Under the pieces are notes generated by a model. It made no database searches. It was not told the origin of the DNA and worked only from the letters and a program-made list of their open reading frames with translations. The translations under genes were made by a program, and so were the position numbers. This document shows, piece by piece, positions 6,446-11,385 of a stretch of DNA of 11,385 nt (its first letter is position 1; the number at the start of each line of letters is the position of its first letter). Source of the DNA: an uncultured Bacilli bacterium (GTDB lineage: Bacteria; Bacillota_I; Bacilli_A; RF39; UBA660); assembly GCA_934096535.1 (NCBI GenBank), contig CAKOMC010000046.1, positions 1-11,385 on the forward strand, given 5' to 3'.

Positions 6446-6461
6446 TAGACATAAAAGTCTA
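6446..6461 (+). repeat. Hairpin after the propeller HTH gene, no U-tract
   Basis: TAGAC-ATAAAA-GTCTA forms a 5-bp stem 20 bases after the stop. It closely resembles the terminator of the next gene (AGACCT-ATAAA-AGGTCT, 7276-7292) but has no T-run, so it may be an eroded terminator that allows read-through into the downstream HTH gene. Confidence 0.45.
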
Positions 6462-6466
6462 TAAGT

Positions 6467-6496
6467 TTGACGGAAAGTGTCCTACTATTTTCTAAT
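6467..6496 (+). promoter_or_regulatory. Promoter of the 248-aa HTH gene
   Basis: TTGACG (6467-6472, 5 of 6) and TCTAAT (6491-6496, 5 of 6) are separated by 18 bp, the most complete -35/-10 pair in the window. It gives a leader of roughly 28 nt. The presence of this promoter also argues against the in-frame GTG start at 6477, which would lie inside it. Confidence 0.6.
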
Positions 6497-6530
6497 AAAT
6501 TTAGTTATATTTATCCTAGGAGGAAGAAAT

Positions 6531-7277
6531 ATGAATCAAGAAAAAATAGGTAAATTTATTGCGGAGTGCCGAAAAAAGAAGAAATTAACTCAAGAAGAAT
6601 TAGCTGAAAAACTTAATGTTAATATTAGAACAGTATCGCGGTGGGAAACAGGAGTTTGTATGCCAGACTTGGCATTATATGAATCATTATGTAGTACATT
6701 AGGTATAACAATTAATGAGTTATTATCAGGAACTTATTTAACTAAAGAAGATTATCTTAAAACTTTTGAAAAAAATATTATTAAGGTTGTAGATGAAGCA
6801 GATAAAAAGAAAAAAGTTATAGGGATAGTTAGAAATAGTTTGACCGTTATTTTAAGTATATATATTATAGTTTTAATTTTGGCAATACTTGCTAATGCAG
6901 TTACTTTTAGACAAGAATTTAAAGATGGTAATATTAGTATTGAAAAAACTAGTAGTAGTCCAATTAGATTCAATGTTGATGCGGTATCTAATGGTCAAGT
7001 AAAATATGGTTATTTAACTAAAGATGATTATACAATAATATTTATTACTAGATATCAAACTATTATGGAGAAACTAAGTGGGGAAAAATATTATGATATT
7101 ACAGGATATGATTTAAATAATAAAATGTTTGGCGAAGGTATTGAAATTAACGGTTTTGATTTAAAAGATAAGATTAAAGTTTATTATACTAAGGTTAATT
7201 TTAAGAAGATAGCGGGGGCTGATAATGAAACTTTAACTAATATTATTAATGATTCTAAATTGTTATATACTGATTAG
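6531..7277 (+). CDS. Membrane-anchored XRE-family regulator, 248 aa
   Basis: Third protein of the same plan: an HTH_3 domain (residues 1-66; L-T-Q-E-E-L-A-E-K-L, N-I-R-T-V-S-R-W-E-T), a charged helical linker (67-96), one membrane span (about 102-124) and a short ectodomain of about 125 residues ending in L-Y-T-D. The ectodomain alternates strands and turns but has no Asp boxes and no family I can name. The start is the ATG at 6531, six bases after a full AGGAGGA (6518-6524); the in-frame GTG at 6477 falls inside the promoter. HTH residues are similar to those of the 607-aa protein immediately upstream (both contain V-G/I-G-K-F-I-A near the start). The shared order and post-gene hairpins suggest tandem duplication with divergence of the outside domain. 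Confidence 0.88.
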   Translation: MNQEKIGKFIAECRKKKKLTQEELAEKLNVNIRTVSRWETGVCMPDLALYESLCSTLGITINELLSGTYLTKEDYLKTFEKNIIKVVDEADKKKKVIGIVRNSLTVILSIYIIVLILAILANAVTFRQEFKDGNISIEKTSSSPIRFNVDAVSNGQVKYGYLTKDDYTIIFITRYQTIMEKLSGEKYYDITGYDLNNKMFGEGIEINGFDLKDKIKVYYTKVNFKKIAGADNETLTNIINDSKLLYTD

Positions 7278-7297
7278 ACCTATAAAAGGTCTTTTTA
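7276..7297 (+). terminator. Intrinsic terminator of the 248-aa HTH gene
   Basis: AGACCT (7276-7281) and AGGTCT (7287-7292) form a perfect 6-bp stem with loop ATAAA, followed by five Ts. The stop codon TAG overlaps the first arm. Confidence 0.8.
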
Positions 7298-7334
7298 GTT
7301 AGAAATAACTTTAAATAGTTTTTATTAAATTACG

Positions 7335-7358
7335 AAAAAAAGAGCCATCATGTGCTCT
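7335..7358 (-). terminator. Intrinsic terminator of the Cys-rich gene
   Basis: On the minus strand AGAGC and GCTCT form a 5-bp stem with an 8-nt loop, followed by seven Ts when the last base of the stem is counted. It lies nine bases past the stop at 7368. Confidence 0.75.
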
Positions 7359-7367
7359 AACTTAATC

Positions 7368-7727
7368 TTAATATCCTATGGTGTACGCGTTATACCATAA
7401 ATGTTTTTCAATCGTATAAGAAATCTGACGGTCGCTATTGTTAGAATTATAATTATCTACAATTTTTTGAAGTTTAGCATTTAAAGAGTCATAATTTTCA
7501 TGAGTTCTAAACCTATGACAAATCATACAACAAGTATTTACAAAGCAACTATTCTCAGGAATATCAATTTTAAAGCCATCACTATATTCATAATGACTTA
7601 GATTGTAAGCAGTTTGGCAATTTTTCCCAAAAATATCTTTAGGATTGTAGACAAAAAAGTAAAAAACAACGGCTAATATGGCAAGGGTAACACAGACAAT
7701 TAAAATTATCTTTTGCTTTTTGTTCAT
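7368..7727 (-). CDS. Membrane-anchored Cys-rich protein, 119 aa
   Basis: Unknown family. A short basic N-terminus (M-N-K-K-Q-K) is followed by one hydrophobic segment (about residues 7-26), an uncleaved anchor or signal. About 90 residues are predicted outside. They carry five Cys: C37, C61, C66, C67 and C70, the last four as C-x4-C-C-x2-C, next to H71 and near H76. The cluster could form disulfides or bind a metal; the sequence cannot tell which. An Asn/Ser-rich stretch follows. The start is supported by AAGAAAGGA (7738-7746) about ten bases upstream. An extended -10 and a separate terminator make it a single-gene unit. It is divergent from the 143-aa membrane protein. Confidence 0.75.
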   Translation of the reverse strand: MNKKQKIILIVCVTLAILAVVFYFFVYNPKDIFGKNCQTAYNLSHYEYSDGFKIDIPENSCFVNTCCMICHRFRTHENYDSLNAKLQKIVDNYNSNNSDRQISYTIEKHLWYNAYTIGY

Positions 7728-7752
7728 CAGTTAAAATTCCTTTCTTGGCGCT

Positions 7753-7761
7753 ATTATATCA
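7753..7761 (-). promoter_or_regulatory. Extended -10 of the Cys-rich gene
   Basis: The minus strand reads TGATATAAT, identical to the promoter at 26-34. The hexamer ends six bases before the Shine-Dalgarno, so the transcript would begin at the ribosome site. No clear -35 is seen. Confidence 0.55.
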
Positions 7762-7869
7762 TGTTTTTGATTAATGAAGTAAAAATTTAGAAACATCATT
7801 ACTTATAATCATATTTAGTAATATTATTTTTAATTTAATTGAATACTCTAGGACATTAATTATTTTTTA

Positions 7870-7878
7870 TGCTATCAT
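7870..7878 (+). promoter_or_regulatory. Extended -10 of the 143-aa membrane protein gene
   Basis: TGCTATCAT, a 5-of-6 -10 with the TGn extension, ends six bases before AGGTGA. AGGACA (7850-7855) is a 4-of-6 -35 at 17 bp. The expected transcript begins on the ribosome site. Confidence 0.5.
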
Positions 7879-7895
7879 AAAACTAGGTGATAATT

Positions 7896-8327
7896 ATGAT
7901 ATTGTTTATACACTTTTGTTTCTTATTTATTTGGATTATGTATGATGGACTTATTGCTACGCCAATAACTTTATTTATACCATTTAGTTTAAAAATGCAA
8001 AAATTAGTTGCAGAAAAGAAATATCTTTTAAGTACATTTATATCTTTAATACCGGTGGGGATATTCTATTCTTCTAATGCATCTTCGTACGAATTATATA
8101 TTGATATACTTATTTTATTTATAGCGATAATACCGCTATTTATACTGACTTATTTTATTCTTTATTTACTTGGATTTCTTAATTTTTATTTGAGTTCAAA
8201 GTTTTATAATAGTACTATACCTAATGCTATTTTTTATTTATTATATTTATCATATATGACTATTATTTATTTTAGTAGTAATGGAGTAGTTAAGATACTA
8301 TATAATTTTTTATTTAAAATTTTTTAA
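7896..8327 (+). CDS. Small multi-span membrane protein, 143 aa, unknown
   Basis: I do not recognise a family. The protein is almost entirely hydrophobic, with about four predicted membrane segments (roughly residues 2-20, 40-55, 65-92 and 100-128) joined by short polar loops such as S-L-K-M-Q-K-L-V-A-E-K-K. It has no obvious transport or catalytic motif. The frame also opens at GTG 7887, but that codon overlaps the AGGTGA ribosome site; the ATG at 7896 sits five bases behind the site and is preferred. It is transcribed alone, divergent from the Cys-rich anchored protein. A long AT-rich hairpin follows it within 15 bases, but its U-tract faces the other strand. Confidence 0.75.
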   Translation: MILFIHFCFLFIWIMYDGLIATPITLFIPFSLKMQKLVAEKKYLLSTFISLIPVGIFYSSNASSYELYIDILILFIAIIPLFILTYFILYLLGFLNFYLSSKFYNSTIPNAIFYLLYLSYMTIIYFSSNGVVKILYNFLFKIF

Positions 8328-8336
8328 TAAATGATT

Positions 8337-8377
8337 AAAAAAATACATCTAATTTTTTATATAAATTAAATGTATTT
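8337..8377 (-). terminator. Long hairpin with U-tract on the minus strand
   Basis: An 8-bp stem (AAATACAT/ATGTATTT, 8341-8348 and 8370-8377), one mismatch, then a 6-bp inner stem (8350-8355, 8363-8368) and a 7-nt loop. Seven As on its left give a run of Ts in minus-strand RNA, while on the plus side only three Ts follow. It therefore best ends minus-strand transcripts, about 310 bases past the stop of the gene at 8687, and would leave that mRNA a long 3' UTR. A second small dyad, ACTCC/GGAGT (8386-8390, 8398-8402), lies beside it. Confidence 0.55.
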
Positions 8378-8410
8378 CATATGATACTCCAATACATGGA
8401 GTTAATTTTT

Positions 8411-8640
8411 ATTTGGCAGGGACAGAAGACTTTTAACCCTTGCGAACGATTTTGTAGAGATTAGCCACATTGGTTAAAATTGGTCAAAACTCTAGTAAAA
8501 TCGGGCTTTTTGCAATAATTTAGGGCATTTCTAAAGTGCCACTTTTTTGACTTTTTTCGTATCATTTCAACCAAAGCATCACAGAAATGGCACAAAATTA
8601 TTTTTGGTAAAAATTCCGTATGCCACCTAAAAAAGACCAT
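8411..8640. other. Higher-GC intergenic block, possibly an inserted element
   Basis: This stretch has about 35% G+C by my count, clearly above the surrounding DNA, and no protein gene with a ribosome site. On the minus strand 8461-8640 is open for 59 codons from an ATG (M-V-F-F-R-W-H-T-E-F... to ...F-N-Q-C-G), but no Shine-Dalgarno precedes it and the plus strand of the same DNA is strongly structured. GTGCCA/TGGCAC-type motifs recur (GTGCC near 8537, TGGCAC near 8588, TGGCA near 8415). The block looks like a foreign or repeated non-coding element rather than a gene. No terminal inverted repeats or target duplications are clear enough to name an insertion sequence. Confidence 0.5.
8440..8515 (+). 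other. Nested stem structure, candidate structured RNA
   Basis: Four stacked helices nest here. They are TTGC/GCAA (8440-8443, 8512-8515), CGATTTT/AAAATCG (8447-8453, 8497-8503), TAGAG/CTCTA (8455-8459, 8490-8494) and TTAGCC/GGTTAA (8461-8466, 8472-8477, one G-U pair, 5-nt loop). A near-perfect 10-bp tandem repeat (ATTGGTTAAA, ATTGGTCAAA; 8470-8489) fills part of the interior. GGGCTTTTTG follows the main stem on the plus strand. The nesting suggests an RNA or single-stranded DNA fold, but no known class is recognised. Confidence 0.4.
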
Positions 8641-8686
8641 AATACTATATAATTATTATTTATTTAAAAAAAACAAATATATTCTA

Positions 8687-9892
8687 TTATTTTTTAATTT
8701 CTATTAAGTAAAAATCATCTGTATTATAGTCTACACCTATAATCCCGCTATTACTCGGCTCATAAAAACGATTTAAAAAAGGATTTATACTAACTTTATT
8801 TAACTTGTTGTCCTCTGTATCTAATAGGTATATTTTATTCATGGAGCTAATAAAATATAGATTATCATCTAGTCTAGTTATATTTTTATACTCAGAAATT
8901 GGCACCTCAATTTTTTTCTCATCATTGTAATAGCTAGCACCACCAATATCATTTTGATTCTGCATTAAGTATGTATAAAATTTATAATTTTCACTATCAT
9001 AAAAATCATTTATTACATAATCATCTTCTTTAATTTCATAAGAATATATACAATTTGTGGTTTTCTCTAGTATGTTATATGCATTAATTTTAGCAACACC
9101 ATTATTATATGTTTCATAATATAAATTATTATTATAATATTTAAACATATTCATGCTAGTGAAGGTCGTACCTGTTTGATTACCATAGTCATAAAATCCA
9201 GAAGCTATTTTGCTAATATTACTGTTGCTATCAAGCATTTTTATTTCAAATTTAGAATAACTGTTATTTGAATCGACATAATCATCAACTAAAGTATAAA
9301 ATAGAGTGTTGGAACTTGAAATAAGTTTTGGCGAAAATAAGGCATTGCTTACCTGACCATGCTCTAATGTTTTTTCATTCTTCAAGTTTAAATCAGATTC
9401 TATAATTTTAAAATAAGTTTTATCATCCTTTGAATCATAGTTGATACATGAATAATAAATTTTACCATTAAAAATTGCTACATCCCAAATTCTGTTATTT
9501 CCATTGTATTTTATTTCTTTCACTTCATCTTTATCAATATCATATATCAATAAATATTTTGTTACAAAAGTTATATCATTGCTAAGAGTATCATTTAATT
9601 CTAGAATAAATTTATTATTTTCTATTTTTAATCCTGTTATATCATCGACATTATTATGTTTTTTTAAATAATTACTTAATTTATCTATCTTAGATGAATT
9701 TAAGCTAATTACATCATTTGAAATGCTAAGTAAGTCATTTTGTTCTTTTTTATTGTTATCGTTATTGTTATTGTTATTTAAATTTTCATTATTATCGTGA
9801 TTACTATTTTTAGTAATATGCAATGATATTTCAAAAATTACTAACGCAAAAATTATAATGATTACTATAAATTTAATGTATTTCCTTTCCAT
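8687..9892 (-). CDS. Membrane-anchored beta-propeller-like surface protein, 401 aa
   Basis: An N-terminal anchor (M-E-R-K then a hydrophobic span at residues 6-25) leads to an Asn-rich linker (about 30-50, coded by a hexanucleotide repeat) and a large outside domain. This holds at least six recurring strand units (G-K-I-Y-Y-S, N-T-L-F-Y-T, N-N-L-Y-Y-E, Y-K-F-Y-T-Y, D-N-L-Y-F-I and D-D-F-Y-L-I) at intervals of tens of residues. That is the look of a beta-propeller of the kind found in bacterial surface proteins; there are no Asp boxes or catalytic motifs. The start is uncertain: AAGGAG (9929-9934) lies 15 bases before an in-frame GTG (9913) and 36 before the ATG at 9892, with a palindrome between. 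I keep ATG 9892, which gives the usual charged n-region. It follows the C39-like gene on the same strand. Confidence 0.8.
   Translation of the reverse strand: MERKYIKFIVIIIIFALVIFEISLHITKNSNHDNNENLNNNNNNDNNKKEQNDLLSISNDVISLNSSKIDKLSNYLKKHNNVDDITGLKIENNKFILELNDTLSNDITFVTKYLLIYDIDKDEVKEIKYNGNNRIWDVAIFNGKIYYSCINYDSKDDKTYFKIIESDLNLKNEKTLEHGQVSNALFSPKLISSSNTLFYTLVDDYVDSNNSYSKFEIKMLDSNSNISKIASGFYDYGNQTGTTFTSMNMFKYYNNNLYYETYNNGVAKINAYNILEKTTNCIYSYEIKEDDYVINDFYDSENYKFYTYLMQNQNDIGGASYYNDEKKIEVPISEYKNITRLDDNLYFISSMNKIYLLDTEDNKLNKVSINPFLNRFYEPSNSGIIGVDYNTDDFYLIEIKK
9755..9778. repeat. Hexanucleotide GTTATY repeat, four copies
   Basis: GTTATC followed by three GTTATT units lies inside the propeller-like gene and encodes an Asn run with one Asp in the linker after the membrane anchor. 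Unit number could change without breaking the frame. Confidence 0.8.
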
Positions 9893-9904
9893 AAAATAAG
9901 ATTG

Positions 9905-9925
9905 ATTAAACACATTGTGTTTAAT
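9905..9925. repeat. 21-bp palindrome in the start region of the propeller-like gene
   Basis: ATTAAACACA and its reverse complement TGTGTTTAAT flank a single central T (9915), giving 10-bp perfect arms. The element lies three bases behind the AAGGAG ribosome site and before the ATG at 9892. As DNA it could be an operator for a dimeric regulator. In mRNA it can fold into an 8-bp stem with a 5-nt loop that includes an AUG. No known box fits well. Confidence 0.7.
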
Positions 9926-9939
9926 TAACTCCTTTCTTT

Positions 9940-9945
9940 ATTATA
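9940..9945 (-). promoter_or_regulatory. Possible -10 before the propeller-like gene
   Basis: A perfect TATAAT on the minus strand lies between the two genes, ending five bases before AAGGAG. No good -35 is found (it would lie inside the upstream gene), so independent transcription is possible but uncertain. Confidence 0.35.
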
Positions 9946-9952
9946 CGCAAAA

Positions 9953-10719
9953 TTACTTAATTATATATCTTCCACTTACATTAACCGTATTAAATACATT
10001 AGTCAATAAATCTCTTTGCTCACCGTTGCCATTTCCATAATTATGGCTATATGTGTCGAAGTATATTATAGTTTTATCCATACCAGGATAATCAGACTCT
10101 GATAATCCCCCAACTGTTATATAATGGCCTAGATTTGTTTCATTATATTTAACTAGAGTTCTTGTTTTTGCATGTAGAATGATTGGCTTGTTTGCGTGAA
10201 CATTCTCCTTAACCAGTGACCTAAAACTCGTTTCATTATAATTCTTACCTAAAGTATAGCTATAATACCCACTTTTAGTATATTTATTTAAAACATTTCT
10301 TACCAAATAAACATATGCATTGCCATTTTCATCTGTTTTTGTTTCTTTTGCATAAGTTGCTTGAGATTTAGATGTTCCGTTTATGAATTGTAATACTTGT
10401 TTAATATTTGCTGGTCCACACCAGTTACTTTTTTCTTGCTTATAACTTGGAATTGAAAGTTTGAAAGTTTGGTCTGTAAAGTATAATAATGAAATGCCAT
10501 CATTATCATTAATATAATTTACAGTTGAATCATTTTTTATACTTTCCAAATATTCATCTGTGTAAAGTGCACCGTTTTTACAAGATAAATCCAAATCATT
10601 AGGATCACTCTGTTGAATTATATAATTATATTCCTCTGCAGTATATTTTTCACATGCCTTTGCATTTGTAGTAAACGGAATTAGCAGTATTAACTAAGTC
10701 CAAATATTAATTTCTTCAT
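9953..10719 (-). pseudogene. Secreted C39-like (papain-fold) peptidase, frameshifted in the signal peptide
   Basis: A C39_2-type cysteine peptidase is recognisable. It has Q in S-Y-K-Q-E-K and the nucleophile in N-W-C-G-P-A (Cys codon 10418-10420), His in L-G-H-Y-I-T-V-G-G (His codon 10124-10126) and Asp in I-Y-F-D-T-Y-S (10055-10057). All catalytic positions are kept. Translation should begin at the ATG at 10719, ten bases after AGGAG (10730-10734), but this frame reads M-K-K-L-I-F-G-L-S and stops at TAA (10690-10692). From 10693 the other frame runs open for 246 residues, starting L-I-L-L-I-P-F-T-T-N-A-K-A, exactly the missing hydrophobic core and cleavage site. A single base change in length would restore about 255 residues. 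It could be a recent pseudogene, a sequencing error or a recoding site. A rare TTG at 10594 opens a shorter frame without export signal. The substrate is unknown. Confidence 0.75.
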
Positions 10720-10740
10720 TTTTTATTTGCTCCTATAATT

Positions 10741-10749
10741 AGGATACCA
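10741..10749 (-). promoter_or_regulatory. Possible extended -10 of the C39-like gene
   Basis: The minus strand reads TGGTATCCT, a 4-of-6 -10 with the TGn extension, ending six bases before AGGAG. It is weak by sequence but has the same spacing to the ribosome site as several other genes here. Confidence 0.35.
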
Positions 10750-10860
10750 TTAACCTCCCGCTTTTTTTATGCCTTTAACAATCTTATTTTTTTTAATCAC
10801 TTTCCTTCTAATTAATATGACAACCACAATAAGTTTTTATCTTATTTTAAATATCAGAAA

Positions 10861-10944
10861 TTATATAAGAATTCCTGATGCAGTTTACATTGCAAGTACA
10901 AGACTTAAGGACACAATGGTTGCTTTCAATAATTTATTTCTCAT
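10861..10944 (-). pseudogene. Remnant of a secreted protein gene (signal peptide only)
   Basis: From ATG 10944 the minus strand encodes M-R-N-K-L-L-K-A-T-I-V-S-L-S-L-V-L-A-M, a text-book signal peptide start, then TAA (10885-10887). In the same frame seven more residues (T-A-S-G-I-L-I) follow before a second TAA (10861-10863). A full-strength AAGGAGGTAA (10966-10975) lies 24 bases upstream. Between it and this ATG is another ATG (10954) whose frame ends after six codons, so one further length change may sit there. Beyond the remnant the DNA is AT-rich with no coding potential that I can see. The open plus-strand frame across the region (10769-11020) lacks a ribosome site and looks like its antisense shadow. 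I infer a decayed exported-protein gene. Confidence 0.5.
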
Positions 10945-11033
10945 AACTATCCATCTTTTTATTAATTACCTCCTTGGTTTTTATTTTAAGTTATTATTAT
11001 TAAATTTTGTAGTGAATTAATGGCACATTACCA

Positions 11034-11050
11034 TGTGAATATCATTCACA
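11034..11050. repeat. Inverted repeat TGTGAAT/ATTCACA
   Basis: Perfect 7-bp arms (11034-11040, 11044-11050) flank ATC. An overlapping dyad CACAT/ATGTG lies next to it, so two alternative hairpins are possible. It sits 19 bases past the stop of the right-edge gene but has no U-tract, so it is either a non-canonical 3' end or a binding site. Confidence 0.5.
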
Positions 11051-11068
11051 AGATTTTCAAAAATTTAG

Positions 11069-11385
11069 CTATACATTCAAACTTAAACCATTGGCTTCAT
11101 CATAAACAGATGAAGCGGCACCAGTAAAATTAAATACATTTCCTTGACCGCCCTGAGATATTGTATATAACTTGCTTGTTTTTAATGATATGTTTCTTCT
11201 AGAATGTTCGTATGCCCCGTATACAGTACCACAAGTTGTCGTAAAAAATGAAACATTTACTTTAAGATTAGATACATTTTCTAATTTGACTGAATAACCA
11301 AATCCATGGTTTTTAATATCAGGCGATGAATAACTTTTATTAAAGTTATCACCAATAACATACGCATTTCCAGTTTTTACTAATG
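11069..11385 (-). CDS. C-terminal part of a probable secreted protein (cut by window edge)
   Basis: The minus strand is open from the right edge to TAG at 11069-11071, giving 104 complete codons and no start, so the gene enters from outside the window. The visible part is rich in Ser, Thr, Asn, Gly and aromatic residues with alternating strand-like segments (Y-S-V-K-L-E-N-V-S-N-L-K-V-N-V-S-F-F) and a single Cys. It ends in a Gly/Ala/Ser-rich tail (F-N-F-T-G-A-A-S-S-V-Y). This composition is typical of an exported beta-sandwich domain. I do not recognise the family, and the signal peptide, if any, is not visible. Codon use matches the other genes and the whole stretch is free of stops, so it is real coding DNA. 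It lies upstream of the decayed signal-peptide remnant and the C39-like gene on the same strand. Confidence 0.7.
   Translation of the reverse strand, partial: LVKTGNAYVIGDNFNKSYSSPDIKNHGFGYSVKLENVSNLKVNVSFFTTTCGTVYGAYEHSRRNISLKTSKLYTISQGGQGNVFNFTGAASSVYDEANGLSLNV

Noticed and set aside
6752..6973. 73-codon minus-strand frame inside the 248-aa HTH gene
   Set aside because: Antisense shadow of the linker and membrane span of a well supported gene.
8411..8446. tRNA-like 3' end (CTGTCCCTGCCA on the minus strand) as a trace of integration
   Set aside because: The bases before it do not form a proper T-arm, and no cloverleaf can be built upstream, so I do not call a tRNA or attachment site.
8461..8640. 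59-codon open frame on the minus strand as a gene
   Set aside because: It has an ATG and a clean frame but no Shine-Dalgarno, and it overlaps strongly structured DNA of higher G+C, where chance frames are longer. It is described within the block instead.
10750..10800. 16-codon cationic peptide frame on the minus strand starting at GTG
   Set aside because: AAGGA lies only two bases before the GTG, too close for initiation. The peptide is Lys-rich mainly because the DNA is A-rich.
10769..11020. 83-codon hydrophobic open frame on the plus strand
   Set aside because: No ribosome site precedes the ATG (a T-run does), and it is antisense to a signal-peptide remnant with a perfect Shine-Dalgarno. 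Hydrophobic frames opposite A-rich DNA are expected. A TATAAT at 10734-10739 keeps a small chance that it is real.

Overview
The window is very AT-rich (roughly a quarter G+C by eye) and reads as a Bacillota-type chromosome. Shine-Dalgarno sites are strong (AGGAGG, GAGGTG, AAGGA), promoters are TATAAT-like and often extended (TGn), and terminators are intrinsic hairpins with U-tracts. It also encodes a CspA-type cold-shock protein, lipoproteins and many XRE-type HTH proteins. Stops are TAA or TAG in all fifteen genes whose end can be read, and Trp is TGG. A gut or host-associated low-GC Bacilli/Erysipelotrichia-like lineage is my inference; no rRNA or other marker gene is present to place it.

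Left part (1-1930): a 48-residue basic protein with its own promoter and terminator. Convergent to it is a minus-strand pair, a cold-shock protein and a 56-residue ORF joined by a TAATG stop/start overlap. Upstream of the cold-shock gene are four TGTAAA/TGTAAT hexamers at exactly 11-bp steps, the pattern bound by WalR- or PhoP-type response regulators. Then come a small soluble XRE regulator (minus), a 103-residue coiled-coil protein (plus) and a hairpin-rich gap ending in a strong bidirectional terminator.

Middle (1930-7360): two minus-strand lipoproteins, then three genes of one architecture: an N-terminal XRE HTH, one membrane span and an outside C-terminal domain. The first (minus) and second (plus) are divergent; the third follows the second in the same direction. 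The second carries an ectodomain with three clear Asp-box motifs and further degenerate copies at about 50-57-residue spacing, which predicts a sialidase/BNR-type beta-propeller fused to a DNA-binding protein. I infer a cluster of membrane-tethered one-component surface sensors.

Right part (7360-11385): a Cys-rich anchored protein (minus) diverges from a small multi-span protein (plus). A roughly 230-bp block of clearly higher G+C follows, with nested RNA-like stems. The remaining genes are minus strand: the cut-off C-terminus of a probable secreted protein, the remnant of a signal peptide ending in a stop, a C39-like papain-fold peptidase whose signal peptide is split by a one-base frame change, and a membrane-anchored propeller-like protein. 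The last has a 21-bp palindrome across its translation start region. This side looks like an accessory surface/secretion locus in partial decay.

Several genes share a layout in which the predicted -10 hexamer ends 5-8 nt before the Shine-Dalgarno, so transcription would begin at the ribosome binding site itself.
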